NCBI RefSeq assembly: GCF_042655485.1
Contig: NZ_JBHSMC010000011.1
Span: forward strand, 133,520 to 197,519
Direction: 5' to 3'
DNA from: Lederbergia graminis
GTDB lineage: Bacteria; Bacillota; Bacilli; Bacillales; Bacillaceae_C
DNA length: 64,000 nt
Below, in pieces: positions 49,385 through 58,411 of the stretch (position 1 is the first letter of the stretch; each line of letters begins with the position of its first letter). Below the pieces are notes generated by a model. That model saw nothing but the letters and a program-made list of their open reading frames with translations. It searched no databases and had not been told where the DNA came from. The position numbers were made by a program, and so were the translations under genes.

Positions 49385-51883
49385 CTACTTTACTCCACAC
49401 AAGCGAATGGTCACGATACCAAATGGACTTAATGTTACTTGAGTTTCGTTGCCACCTGCCTCATTTTTCTCCAGATTTAAAGACTCTATATATCTACCAT
49501 CAAGCTCCACTTTTTCCATCTTTTCCAGCTCTCGATTGACGATAATAGTAGTTTTTGTCATATCATATCCTGGGTTAAATAAACGCATGAGGACATCCTC
49601 ACCATCAAGCAAAAGACTTGTCACTTCAACGGAAGGCTCCGTCACTTCGATAAACGAGTTTGAATCAAGTTCACCAGTTGTTAGTACTGGTATGAATGGT
49701 TCTTTCATTCTTACACTCTCTTGCTCGATTCCAGCTTTATCCCAACGCTCACGATGGGGAAAAATAGAATAGTTCATTTCTTGTACACCTGTAAGCGGCC
49801 GTTTTCCCCACCAAAAACCACCTTCCCAACCCCAGCCTAATGTAAGACCGAGGGGCTCGTCTGGACCATGAGAATACCCAGTCGTATGATCCGAGAAAAT
49901 CGCCAATCCACAATTTTGTTGTTCATCATATACATCAAGCCAGTTTAATAGAATCGTATGTTTTATTTCATCCCATCGAGTAAAGTGCGTATCTTCATGA
50001 CGACTTTCCGCCACATCAAACGCTGCATTTTTAAATAGCTTTTGATTATCGAGCGAGACTGGAAATAGTGCATTTAATTTAAATTGATTATGATGATGAG
50101 ACTTGCGACGCTCTGTATTGCGGTTTTCTGGCTCTATATCCCATGGATCGCCAATACATGTTTCTTCTTTGTACGTGAATTGAACATGAAAATCTATCTT
50201 ACTTTCACCTTGCACTACACGAACCGTAGTGATGACATCCATATTGGCGATTTTCCCTTTCAGTTCCACTACTGCGCGAAGTGGTCCATTTTCCTTCACA
50301 TCCACTTGAACCGCAAACTCCGTATTACTTCTCCAGCTATTTTCATTAATAAAATAACCTCTATATTCATTTAATCCAGCACTTCCAGCTGCCACAAAAT
50401 CTTTGCCCAACTCTTTATGGTACAGCTTTGTAATGACACCACCGTGTTCAATGTCCATTTCCATTTCATATATGTCAGATGCGATACTTACTGTTTCCGC
50501 ACCAACTTGTACCATTTCATGAACAGGAGCCATCTCTTGAATTGGTTGTATTGTATATGTTTGATACCCCACTGCTGGTACATCTGCCTTAAATAAGAGT
50601 GTTCCTGCATTTACACTTTTATCATCTACATACTCTCTGGAGGAGCTAATTTGACTTACTATTTCTCGTCCTTCATGATCATGAACACGTACGGACTTCG
50701 TTCCCCGCGGGGTTGGAATTTCCAATTCAACAAGTCCGTTTCGCTTCGATCCTGTTGTATTAAAAACTTTGATACCTACTTCATGCGTGAATGATCCAGT
50801 TGAGAAAGTATCAAGCGCAGCATCTATAATATTGTTGCTTATACATTCTGCATTCCAACTTTGCACCCCCGCTTGCCATGCCCAATTATGTCTTCCTCTT
50901 TGAGTAGTTGCACAAATCCACGCATCATGGTGTTGCGATAAAAGCAATTCATCCCACGCTTCTCGTAGCTTCTCATAAGGAAATTCGTATCCATTCACAA
51001 CACTTGCTAACACAGCTATTTTCTCTGCCTGGATGATTTTATTTTCCGCAGACCTTACTTCGCGGGACATTTTTTGCAGTGTACCTTCTCCCCAAGGAAG
51101 TGTGCATCGAATATCTTCCTGCGAAAACTTCCACCTATATGTCGGCTTATCAGCGATCGTTTCAAAATACTCTCTCCACGTGACATATTGAATATTTTCA
51201 TGTTCTAACCAAGGTCGCGCATGCCAACCTAAATCTTGTAAAAAACTACCGACTGGATGAGCGATGTTATTTTCCTTACTACGTTCGATAAATTCATCAG
51301 ACATGTAAGCAGCTTCAGTTTCCCAACAATTCAGTAGTTTTTCAGTTTCATAACGTGGTGCACATGGAATCTCACTCCCATCTGGTCCAACCCAATATAA
51401 AACTTCATGTTGCATTGCGGATGGATAGCCAGCCCATCCGGTACCTGGGTTTTTAAGTACGGCCCGTTTATATCCTAGTGACAGTAAAATTTGCGGTAAT
51501 GAACTAGTCCAGCACGGTTCTTGTGTTGCATATGTATCCACTAACACCTCTGGGAAATGTTCTGCCACTATCTCCCTTCCTCTTATAAGGTGGCGAATGT
51601 TGCTTTCTCCACTAATGACCCAACCAAATGGCTGCGCATAGCTTCCGGCAAGCATCTCTACTCTCGCATCCACACTGTTATCCTGGAGGTAATGTTTCAA
51701 GGTTTGATAAGAAGGAGGATCGGTTCGTTTCAACACATCCCATGAAATAGGTTCAATATCTAAACCGAGTTTCCATTCCGGATGTTTCTCCATTTTACTT
51801 AGTACATCTGCCCATGAACCTAGCGGCATATGCCCTTTAATCCCACCATGATACCCGTCTACAAAATAAGCGTTCTTTGTCAT
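49385..51883 (-). CDS. Divergent GH38-type glycoside hydrolase
   Basis: An 832-residue protein of the GH38 type. Its N-terminal motif is altered (YFVDGYHGGIKGHMPLGSW, followed by LDIEP) compared with the usual HxHxDxGW, but a later LLSQHHDAWI corresponds to the GH38 HHD zinc motif. The C-terminal half is beta-rich. There is no signal peptide. It probably acts on an internalised oligosaccharide; mannose specificity is uncertain because of the changed N-terminal site. Start is ATG 51883, 9 bases after GGGAG. It forms an operon with the SGNH hydrolase. Confidence 0.8.
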   Translation of the reverse strand: MTKNAYFVDGYHGGIKGHMPLGSWADVLSKMEKHPEWKLGLDIEPISWDVLKRTDPPSYQTLKHYLQDNSVDARVEMLAGSYAQPFGWVISGESNIRHLIRGREIVAEHFPEVLVDTYATQEPCWTSSLPQILLSLGYKRAVLKNPGTGWAGYPSAMQHEVLYWVGPDGSEIPCAPRYETEKLLNCWETEAAYMSDEFIERSKENNIAHPVGSFLQDLGWHARPWLEHENIQYVTWREYFETIADKPTYRWKFSQEDIRCTLPWGEGTLQKMSREVRSAENKIIQAEKIAVLASVVNGYEFPYEKLREAWDELLLSQHHDAWICATTQRGRHNWAWQAGVQSWNAECISNNIIDAALDTFSTGSFTHEVGIKVFNTTGSKRNGLVELEIPTPRGTKSVRVHDHEGREIVSQISSSREYVDDKSVNAGTLLFKADVPAVGYQTYTIQPIQEMAPVHEMVQVGAETVSIASDIYEMEMDIEHGGVITKLYHKELGKDFVAAGSAGLNEYRGYFINENSWRSNTEFAVQVDVKENGPLRAVVELKGKIANMDVITTVRVVQGESKIDFHVQFTYKEETCIGDPWDIEPENRNTERRKSHHHNQFKLNALFPVSLDNQKLFKNAAFDVAESRHEDTHFTRWDEIKHTILLNWLDVYDEQQNCGLAIFSDHTTGYSHGPDEPLGLTLGWGWEGGFWWGKRPLTGVQEMNYSIFPHRERWDKAGIEQESVRMKEPFIPVLTTGELDSNSFIEVTEPSVEVTSLLLDGEDVLMRLFNPGYDMTKTTIIVNRELEKMEKVELDGRYIESLNLEKNEAGGNETQVTLSPFGIVTIRLCGVK

Positions 51884-52191
51884 ACACTCATTCTCCCTAT
51901 TCAATTCCATTTCATACGAAAAAATTTGTTCTACAAGAAATTCAACTAGATGAAGAAATACACGAAGAGGTTTGTCACTTTATGTCTAAGTTAAAAGAAA
52001 GCGATTACATGAGAGGTCAAAAAAAATTGAGTACTGATATTGTATACATCTACTACATATAACCAATATAAATTATATGTATTTATAATTCAATATATTT
52101 TTTATATTTTACGAATAACCATTCGACCTGGTTATATAGTAATATGATAAAAGTATGATGGAACGAGATTGTTATAATATCTTTCTCACAT
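51884..52191. other. Intergenic region between the second GH38 and the GntR-LacI regulator
   Basis: Contains TACATATAA...TTATATGTA (inverted repeat ~52054-52081) and AT-rich runs that may hold the GH38 promoter and an operator. A frame on the plus strand (51877-52062) has no ribosome binding site and is not accepted as a gene. Confidence 0.5.
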
Positions 52192-52230
52192 AAAAAAGTG
52201 CTAACTCCACCATCATTGAAGCTAGCACAT
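52192..52230 (-). terminator. Intrinsic terminator after the GntR-LacI regulator
   Basis: GTGCTA (52198-52203) / TAGCAC (52223-52228) with further inner pairing and TTTTTT on the minus strand, 6 bases past the stop. Confidence 0.85.
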
Positions 52231-52235
52231 AAAGT

Positions 52236-53360
52236 CTATTCCATCGGAACTAATCTCTTATTAGAAACTGCCGCTGTTGAATCTCCTTCTATTAATTTAG
52301 CAGGTACGTGAATATTTTCAATCATAAAATCACCGTTATACATATCTAGTAATTTCTTAATCGCTAAGTGACCGATTTCTCCCTCATTTTGTTCAATATG
52401 AGAGAAGTTCCACTCATATACATTTCTTGGTGGACTATCAAAACAGATAATAGAGATATCTTCTGGAACCTTTAAATTCAATTGTTCTGCTGCTTGTTTT
52501 GCCATCATGGCGATATTAAACTCTAAGGCAAATAAAGCAGTAATTTCCGGATGCTGTATTAGATGATTTTTAATATTTTCGATATCCGTCTTTGTGTCTT
52601 CATGATTAGGTACGCTATTGCAAATATTGGAATACCATAAATCGCGATTCAGGATGATTTTTTTATCTGCAAACGCCTCTGTAATCCCCTTCACACGATC
52701 AGCAATAGTCGTTGTACTGTTATTCTTAGGTATAAGCACACCAATGTTTTTATGACCTAACTCAAACAAGTGATACATCGCCATTTTCGCAGCTTGTTCG
52801 TTATTGGTGGAAACAGATGTCGCCGCTAATCCTTTGAATGTTCTGTCAATTAACACTAAAGGAAACTTGTTTACTACCATTTTTAAAATCTCTAAACTAT
52901 AGTGTTCAGCGTGCGCTGGAGAAATAATTAATCCATCCACTCCGTATTCCAGCAGATCACTGATTACTTTATCTTCTCTACTTGGAATACTGTCCGAGCG
53001 ACTAATAATAACAAAGCACTCCCCATGAGAGGCTTCTTCAATACTTCTAATTAATTCGTTTCCAAAACTGTCATCGAAAGTAGACATGACCAAACCAAAT
53101 AGCGGTTTTTTCCCTTTTTCTGTTTTCTCCATCTTGGTTAGATCTATATCATACTCGGACACAAAGGTACCTTTTCCACGTATACGATAAACAAAGCCTT
53201 CATTTGATAACTTTTCTAGTGCTTTTTTCGTCGTAATCGCACTTACTTCATACTGCTTTGTTAATTCTTTTTCAGACGGAATTTTATCCCCGACTTTATA
53301 CCTACCAGAGAGTATATCTTGTTTTAACGATTCGTATATTTTCTCATATAATGCTTTCAT
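52236..53360 (-). CDS. GntR-HTH / LacI-type sensor regulator (AraR-like)
   Basis: A 374-residue chimera: an N-terminal GntR winged HTH (YEKIYESLKQDILSGRYKVG then DKIPSEKELTKQYEVSAITT) and a periplasmic-binding-protein-like sensor (GLVMSTFDDSFGNELIRSIE, a VDGLIISPAH segment, and DISIICFDSP). This architecture is that of AraR. It probably represses the glycan genes until a sugar binds. Start is ATG 53360, 8 bases after GAGG. The palindrome TAGTATA-ATAA-TATACTA lies just upstream and overlaps its promoter, suggesting autoregulation. Confidence 0.92.
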   Translation of the reverse strand: MKALYEKIYESLKQDILSGRYKVGDKIPSEKELTKQYEVSAITTKKALEKLSNEGFVYRIRGKGTFVSEYDIDLTKMEKTEKGKKPLFGLVMSTFDDSFGNELIRSIEEASHGECFVIISRSDSIPSREDKVISDLLEYGVDGLIISPAHAEHYSLEILKMVVNKFPLVLIDRTFKGLAATSVSTNNEQAAKMAMYHLFELGHKNIGVLIPKNNSTTTIADRVKGITEAFADKKIILNRDLWYSNICNSVPNHEDTKTDIENIKNHLIQHPEITALFALEFNIAMMAKQAAEQLNLKVPEDISIICFDSPPRNVYEWNFSHIEQNEGEIGHLAIKKLLDMYNGDFMIENIHVPAKLIEGDSTAAVSNKRLVPME

Positions 53361-53387
53361 ATACATAGCCTCACTATTAATTCTATT

Positions 53388-53405
53388 TAGTATAATAATA
53401 TACTA
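53388..53405. promoter_or_regulatory. Candidate operator of the GntR-LacI regulator
   Basis: TAGTATA-ATAA-TATACTA, an 18-base palindrome 28 bases before the regulator start that overlaps minus-strand TATACT/TATTAT -10 candidates. Similar half-sites recur in the AT-rich region at 48490-48600. Confidence 0.5.
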
Positions 53406-53488
53406 TTTATTTCAACATTTCTAGTTTAAAGATATTTCGTTTCATATTTACTTGTATTCTTGTTGCTTCCTCAAGCTTTGTCAGGATA

Positions 53489-53533
53489 AAAAAATAGCAA
53501 GTTAGACGATAATCATATCGCCACTTGCTATTA
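53489..53533 (-). terminator. Intrinsic terminator after the LPXTG protein gene
   Basis: AATAGCAAGT / ACTTGCTATT arms (10 pairs) with an inner GATAATC...GAT loop and TTTTTTT on the minus strand, 8 bases past the stop. Confidence 0.9.
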
Positions 53534-53540
53534 TCGTTTG

Positions 53541-55757
53541 TTACAAAACTAACTTATTTCGCTTTATTAAAAACGTATAGCTTATACTTCCAATCAATAG
53601 TAAGCTGACACCTATTAGCAGCCAGTTATACATTTGCGTTCCGGTACCAGGTAACTTACCGCCACCCTTATCTCTATCCACAATCGGCGCTACACTATCC
53701 TCTTCAACATCTTTATCGATTTCCTTTAAACCATCGATTGCTGCCTGCAAAGCATCGAGCGCCTCATTCAATTCATCTTCTGTTTCAATTGCCTCTAATG
53801 AATCTTCTGCATGTTCAATAGCTGCTTGTAATGATGCAAACGATGTTTTCGTATATTTGTCATCATCATTGGATATTTCTTTTGCTTTTGCAATTAATTC
53901 TTCCAATGCACTTTTATCAAGGGCAGTTGGTTCTTCTTCCTCTTTTTCTTCTAGACCAGCAATTGCCGCTGCCAGAGCATCTTTCGCTTCATCTACTTCT
54001 TCTTGTTTTGCATCGCTATTTTCAAATACAACTTTCGCAGCATTAAAACGAGACATTAACTCTTCCCAGCTTGCATCTGTGTAATTGCCTTGTCCTTCAT
54101 CTATGATGTCATTCGCATTATTGATTTCTTGTTGAAGCGCGTCTTTATCGACTTGCGGTTCTTCAATCGATGTATCAATTTTTACAGAATCAAGACTTGC
54201 ATCACTTAGGTCGAGCTTGTACATCATTTGATTATAGTCGTAATACGAAGTTGGTCGATCACTACCAAACATTGCGACATAAGTGCCTTCAAAAAAGATT
54301 TCACGCCCATTATCTTTATCAAAATAAGTGTGACGTGCGATGTTATAAAAGTCCATTTTATCGTGAGTCACAATCTTTTTAGCCAATTTCCATGGACCTG
54401 TCGGTGTTGGTGCTTCCGCATACCAAATTTCACCAATTAAAGATGTACTACCATTTCTTTGCTGGATAATGTTATTCCAAACTTGGCGGTATTCATTCCA
54501 TTTTACTGAACCAGAGTGATTAATAACCGCTTCTCCTGTATCGACGCCTTTTAATTGAAAACGCGCTTCTTCTTCATCCATCAAACCATATTCAATTAAT
54601 TTCGCCTCTTCATCTTGACTAATAGAAGGGGTATCTTTTCTCCACTCCCATACAAGGTTTCCTTCACTATCTCGGTTCAATTGCGTATCTTGACCATTAA
54701 ATTTTGTCCCTGGCTTTAACGGTGTGAAAGACTCATAGCTATCCATATTTGTAATGGACTCGAAGTCATTCCGCACTCTTTTCACCGGCCACGGCTCATT
54801 AAACAACCAATACTCGACACCATTATCGACATACAGATTTGTTTGGCCATCTGGATGCTTCCAACGTTGTGACATATCAAATGGATAACGTTCGCTGAAT
54901 AACTCTTCTTCATCATTCCAAACTAGTATTCCGGATGAATGTTCTTGATCAAGACCACTTAGCATGGAATAAGTAACTAACATTCTTTCTTCCCCATTAG
55001 CATCAGTCGTTGTCATGAGACCACTAACCCACGCTAATCCTGCATCCCCTTCCAGTTGAGGGACCATTTTCTTCGCATAACCGTATTCATCTGTAAAATA
55101 AGTAAGGTCGACACCAACATCCGGATCTAATCCACCGTTGGATGGAAGTTCCGAAGTAGCTCCGGTTGTTCTAAAGTTTCCAAGCACGTGGTTCGGCTTG
55201 TTTGTATCGCCCCAGAACCAATATAATTTGCCTTTATATTCAATCGTTTGGACGGTATCCTGCCCCATTATTTTCCCTTCACCTAGAAGTGGATCTTTAA
55301 TTGGAGTATCTAAGCCAAGAAGAACACTGTCACGATAAATACCTTGTCCAGTAATTCGGTACATACGCTCCGCAATATTGATTCTATCCATTTCGATTGT
55401 AGCTTCTCCTCCTGGAGTTACAGTGAGAGTCTTTCCATGTGCTCCGAAGGATTCGTAGTTATGGCTATATCCATGACTTTGAAAACTAAACCATACATCT
55501 TCTTCCATCAGTCCAGGCTCAAAAAACGCCACATACCCGGCACTATCTGTCACATACTTCGCATGATTCACGGTCCATACTTCTACGAGCGGTATTCCTC
55601 TACCAGTCTCGGAATCTACAACTCTTATTTTAAAAGGATTATAATCTATCGAATCTGCATTTGCACTAGGAAGATTAAAAAAAGCGAAAAAACTCCCAAC
55701 CATTAGCAACGTAATCGCTAATGCTTTTACCATTAATCTCTTCACAAACAACCTCAT
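53541..55757 (-). CDS. LPXTG-anchored surface DUF4185/FIVAR protein
   Basis: A 738-residue surface protein. Residues ~1-35 are a signal peptide (LAITLLMVGSFFAFFNLPSA). An Ig/carboxypeptidase-regulatory-like domain (~40-125) is followed by a DUF4185 propeller (~130-530, with YWFWGDTNKP and WYAEAPTPTGPW). Two FIVAR-type helical modules follow (~545-700). The wall-sorting signal is LPGTG, then a hydrophobic helix and LIKRNK tail. It should be sortase-anchored and act on or bind extracellular polysaccharide. ATG 55757 overlaps by one base the stop of a 24-codon leader frame. Confidence 0.9.
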   Translation of the reverse strand: MRLFVKRLMVKALAITLLMVGSFFAFFNLPSANADSIDYNPFKIRVVDSETGRGIPLVEVWTVNHAKYVTDSAGYVAFFEPGLMEEDVWFSFQSHGYSHNYESFGAHGKTLTVTPGGEATIEMDRINIAERMYRITGQGIYRDSVLLGLDTPIKDPLLGEGKIMGQDTVQTIEYKGKLYWFWGDTNKPNHVLGNFRTTGATSELPSNGGLDPDVGVDLTYFTDEYGYAKKMVPQLEGDAGLAWVSGLMTTTDANGEERMLVTYSMLSGLDQEHSSGILVWNDEEELFSERYPFDMSQRWKHPDGQTNLYVDNGVEYWLFNEPWPVKRVRNDFESITNMDSYESFTPLKPGTKFNGQDTQLNRDSEGNLVWEWRKDTPSISQDEEAKLIEYGLMDEEEARFQLKGVDTGEAVINHSGSVKWNEYRQVWNNIIQQRNGSTSLIGEIWYAEAPTPTGPWKLAKKIVTHDKMDFYNIARHTYFDKDNGREIFFEGTYVAMFGSDRPTSYYDYNQMMYKLDLSDASLDSVKIDTSIEEPQVDKDALQQEINNANDIIDEGQGNYTDASWEELMSRFNAAKVVFENSDAKQEEVDEAKDALAAAIAGLEEKEEEEPTALDKSALEELIAKAKEISNDDDKYTKTSFASLQAAIEHAEDSLEAIETEDELNEALDALQAAIDGLKEIDKDVEEDSVAPIVDRDKGGGKLPGTGTQMYNWLLIGVSLLLIGSISYTFLIKRNKLVL

Positions 55758-55831
55758 CACCTATCCCTCAAATACTTTTTTTGTACTATGAAGAATCTAA
55801 ATGTGAGATTTGTTTTTCTCCTATTATTCAA
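55757..55831 (-). CDS. Possible 24-residue leader peptide coupled to the LPXTG gene
   Basis: TTG at 55831 follows AGGAGG at 8 bases and opens MNNRRKTNLTFRFFIVQKKY then LRDR, whose TGA shares its A with the ATG of the surface protein. The peptide is basic. The tight ribosome binding site and TGATG overlap suggest translational coupling or attenuation; coding is not proven. Confidence 0.4.
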   Translation of the reverse strand: MNNRRKTNLTFRFFIVQKKYLRDR

Positions 55832-56311
55832 TCGAATCACCTCCTAATCAAAATGTGGATACTGCATGTATTATTAGATACTTCATAGTAAACATAATGA
55901 AAGGGTTTACATTTTAGAGTTAAACATAGGATGGTTGGGAATAGCATTTAGGGATTCGCAAAGATGAATTAAAAAATTCGAGGAAGTGTACGCTTAGAAG
56001 TGTTGTAGGTGCAACTAGAATGTAAGAGTAGAAGAAAAGTATGAGCTAAAAAAATTATGTGAAAGTTGCTAACATTTACTATAAACAATTATAAAGTATA
56101 GGTCAATATGTCTTTATAACTTATTTTATTTTATTATGTGTTTATTGAACATTATAATATTTATTATATGATTGATACTTTTTAACTATTGTGGTTGTTG
56201 TAAAAAAAGAATAAAGAAGGAATTAATATGATGGTATTACTAGAAGATTTGTCGATAGTGAGGAAATACATTTTATTATTAAAACGAAATCTAATAGAAC
56301 TTCTATGAACC

Positions 56312-56430
56312 AGCGAAGGAAATACACGAAGACTCCTGCGGGACTAAAGGCCTCGATGAGACCCCGCAGGCGTGAGCGCCGAGGAGGCTCATTAGCCGCC
56401 CGCGGAAAGCGTAGTGTATTTCCGGAGCGG
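56312..56430. repeat. REP-like palindrome, copy 2
   Basis: About 119 bases with the same ends (GCGAAGGAAATACAC / GTGTATTTCCGGAGCGG) and inner arms (GACTCCTGCGGG / CCGCGGAAAGC) as 41266. A reading frame across it (56223-56453) is spurious. It sits inside a 760-base gap (55832-56592) that is otherwise AT-rich with no gene I can support. Confidence 0.88.
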
Positions 56431-56491
56431 TATATGTGAAAGCGATAAATCAAAAAAATACGTTAGTTTAATTTCGTAATAGTAACCTAAA

Positions 56492-56536
56492 TAAAAAAAC
56501 GAACTAAATTGAAATAAAAATTCAACAATAGTTCGA
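56492..56536 (-). terminator. Intrinsic terminator downstream of the nuclease gene
   Basis: CGAACTAAATTGAA / TTCAACAATAGTTCG arms with one bulge, T-rich on both sides. It is ~57 bases past the stop at 56593. Confidence 0.8.
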
Positions 56537-56592
56537 TTTTTTTACCATCTATATTTCTATATCACAATCACATGCTCCGTCTTCTCGCACCC

Positions 56593-57861
56593 TTATTTCT
56601 TCTTAAAAATAAGGATTAATTCGATAATGACGATTGGTATGATAATAAAGAATAGGAAAATATAGATGATTCCTAGTATGATATTAATGACTAGTTTGTT
56701 TGAAATCATTCTGTGAGCAATTTTTGTATTTTTGCCTTTAGCAGCAGCGATTTTTGGTAGGAAGAATAGTAAAATGGCAAAGATTAGTGCGACAAAGAAA
56801 AGTCCAGGACTAGATTCTGCTTCTGTTTCTTTTTCACTATCAGCAGTCGCATCTTTTTCCTCACTTGCCACTTCTTCTTTTTCTACTTCTTTCGTCTCAT
56901 CGTCTTTTGCAGCTTCTTCCTCTTGTTTCTCTTTACTTTTTTCATCCTGCTTTGATTCGTCTTTCGATTCGGTTTCGGAAGCAGCTTCCTCTTTCTCATC
57001 TACTTTTTCTGTATCTTCCGGAGTATTGTTCGCTTCTTCTTGTTTTGGTTTTAGTGAAGCGTACATGCCTTTATAATTCGATTTTGCATAATCCATGGCA
57101 GAGATAATGCGATCTTCATAATCATACGTACCATAGTCATAAAAATCTTCGACAAAACCAGCTTTCGTAATTTCCTCTTGTAGTAATTTTCCATCTACCC
57201 AGATCCAGGCTAACAAGCGATCATATTTATCAAATACATCCTTACCGTCTGTTTCCAATTGGATTTTCGTCGCTGATTTTAACATTGAACAAGTAAAATT
57301 ACTCGCTTCTTTTCCAAAAGGTTCGATTGTATTCGTACTTTCAGGTGTATCTATATATAGAAAACGGGTTTTATACGTTTTCCCATTAATATGAAAGTTG
57401 GCCGTATCCCCATCCGTACACTTTGCCAGTGACGCGGTGTATTTTTTATTCAACTCCATATCGTTCGTTGACGTTGTTGGTGGATTGCTCGGCTTCGGTT
57501 CTGGTTTTGCTTCAGGCTTAGGCTGTGGTTTAGGTTCAGGCTTAGGAGTTGTTGTACTAGTTCCTGAAAAACTATGCCCCTCTAGATCAATTGTGTTAGC
57601 AGATAAGTTATCTACACACTTCGAATTACTATTGTTGGCAATAATTAAGTTCATTAGTTCATTGATATTTTTTGCTGATTTTGCTAAAGGCGTGGGATCA
57701 TGCAGCAAGTACACACAATCTTTGCTGCGAAAATGTCCACCTAGTTCATCCCGAGCACCTGGATGCGCACCTGATTGATTTGGAAATAACGTTACCGCTA
57801 AAAAAAGTGCAGTAAAAAATAAAACGATTATATGAATCTTATTTGATAATTTCACTTTCAT
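56593..57861 (-). CDS. Secreted staphylococcal-nuclease-like protein with acidic tail and membrane helices
   Basis: A 422-residue protein: signal peptide, a small Cys-containing region (HPGARDELGGHFRSKDCVYL), a Pro-Glu-Lys linker, then a thermonuclease domain with TDGDTANF, RFLYIDTPES (catalytic Arg, Asp and Glu) and YDRLLAWIWVDGKLLQEE (second Arg). A long Glu/Lys/Ser tail follows, ending in two hydrophobic helices (~350-422). It should cut extracellular nucleic acid while tethered to the membrane. Start is ATG 57861, 6 bases after AAAGGAG; 55 codons upstream in frame are not used. Confidence 0.9.
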   Translation of the reverse strand: MKVKLSNKIHIIVLFFTALFLAVTLFPNQSGAHPGARDELGGHFRSKDCVYLLHDPTPLAKSAKNINELMNLIIANNSNSKCVDNLSANTIDLEGHSFSGTSTTTPKPEPKPQPKPEAKPEPKPSNPPTTSTNDMELNKKYTASLAKCTDGDTANFHINGKTYKTRFLYIDTPESTNTIEPFGKEASNFTCSMLKSATKIQLETDGKDVFDKYDRLLAWIWVDGKLLQEEITKAGFVEDFYDYGTYDYEDRIISAMDYAKSNYKGMYASLKPKQEEANNTPEDTEKVDEKEEAASETESKDESKQDEKSKEKQEEEAAKDDETKEVEKEEVASEEKDATADSEKETEAESSPGLFFVALIFAILLFFLPKIAAAKGKNTKIAHRMISNKLVINIILGIIYIFLFFIIIPIVIIELILIFKKK

Positions 57862-57940
57862 GATGGTCTCCTTTACTCTAAACAATGAGACTATTGTATC
57901 ACCTTTCCAGACTTTGAAAATCAGGTATTTTGTCCCAAAT

Positions 57941-58411
57941 TCATTTCGTCCATTCATTCGGCCATTCAATAGAAATAATCTTTTTCGTATGTGGTAAATA
58001 TGTAAAACGAATGAACTCCCCTTCATGTTTACGTTTTATTTTAGTAGAATAATATACTTTTCCATCCATCCTAATTTTATTCTCGCGACTTTTTCCGCGA
58101 TCATCTACTTCTTCAATGACATTTGCTTCCGAGTGATACTCACTTTTTACAACATGTGGAAAATCCTTAAAATAGGGAATACTTTCAAATGCGAGAAAAA
58201 CAGCTAGACCAGCAAATATCATTAACGCTCCTACTAATTTCAATCCGGCTATCATGTCCGCACGAAGCTCACCTTTTTTCCGTTTTTTATGTTTTACATT
58301 CCGATTTTGAATCATTTCGAAGATAAAACTGATGATAATCCATGGAATGACAATGATTGCTAGGAGCACTACAAATACACAGAAGATAAACATAAACCAA
58401 TAAGAACCCAT
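57941..58411 (-). CDS. Two-helix membrane protein, DUF3592-like, unknown function
   Basis: A 156-residue protein with two N-terminal hydrophobic helices (FIFCVFVVLLAIIVIPWIII and ~53-72) and a C-terminal ~85-residue domain (YHSEANVIEEVDDRGKSREN) that resembles DUF3592 beta domains. It is 80 bases upstream of the nuclease gene on the same strand, so the two might share a transcript. AGGTGA lies before the ATG. No function can be assigned. Confidence 0.65.
   Translation of the reverse strand: MGSYWFMFIFCVFVVLLAIIVIPWIIISFIFEMIQNRNVKHKKRKKGELRADMIAGLKLVGALMIFAGLAVFLAFESIPYFKDFPHVVKSEYHSEANVIEEVDDRGKSRENKIRMDGKVYYSTKIKRKHEGEFIRFTYLPHTKKIISIEWPNEWTK

Noticed and set aside
51877..52062. 61-codon plus-strand frame between the GH38 and regulator genes
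   Set aside because: No ribosome binding site, overlaps the GH38 start region, and shows no family pattern.
56223..56453. 76-codon minus-strand frame
   Set aside because: It crosses a REP-like palindrome and has no ribosome binding site.
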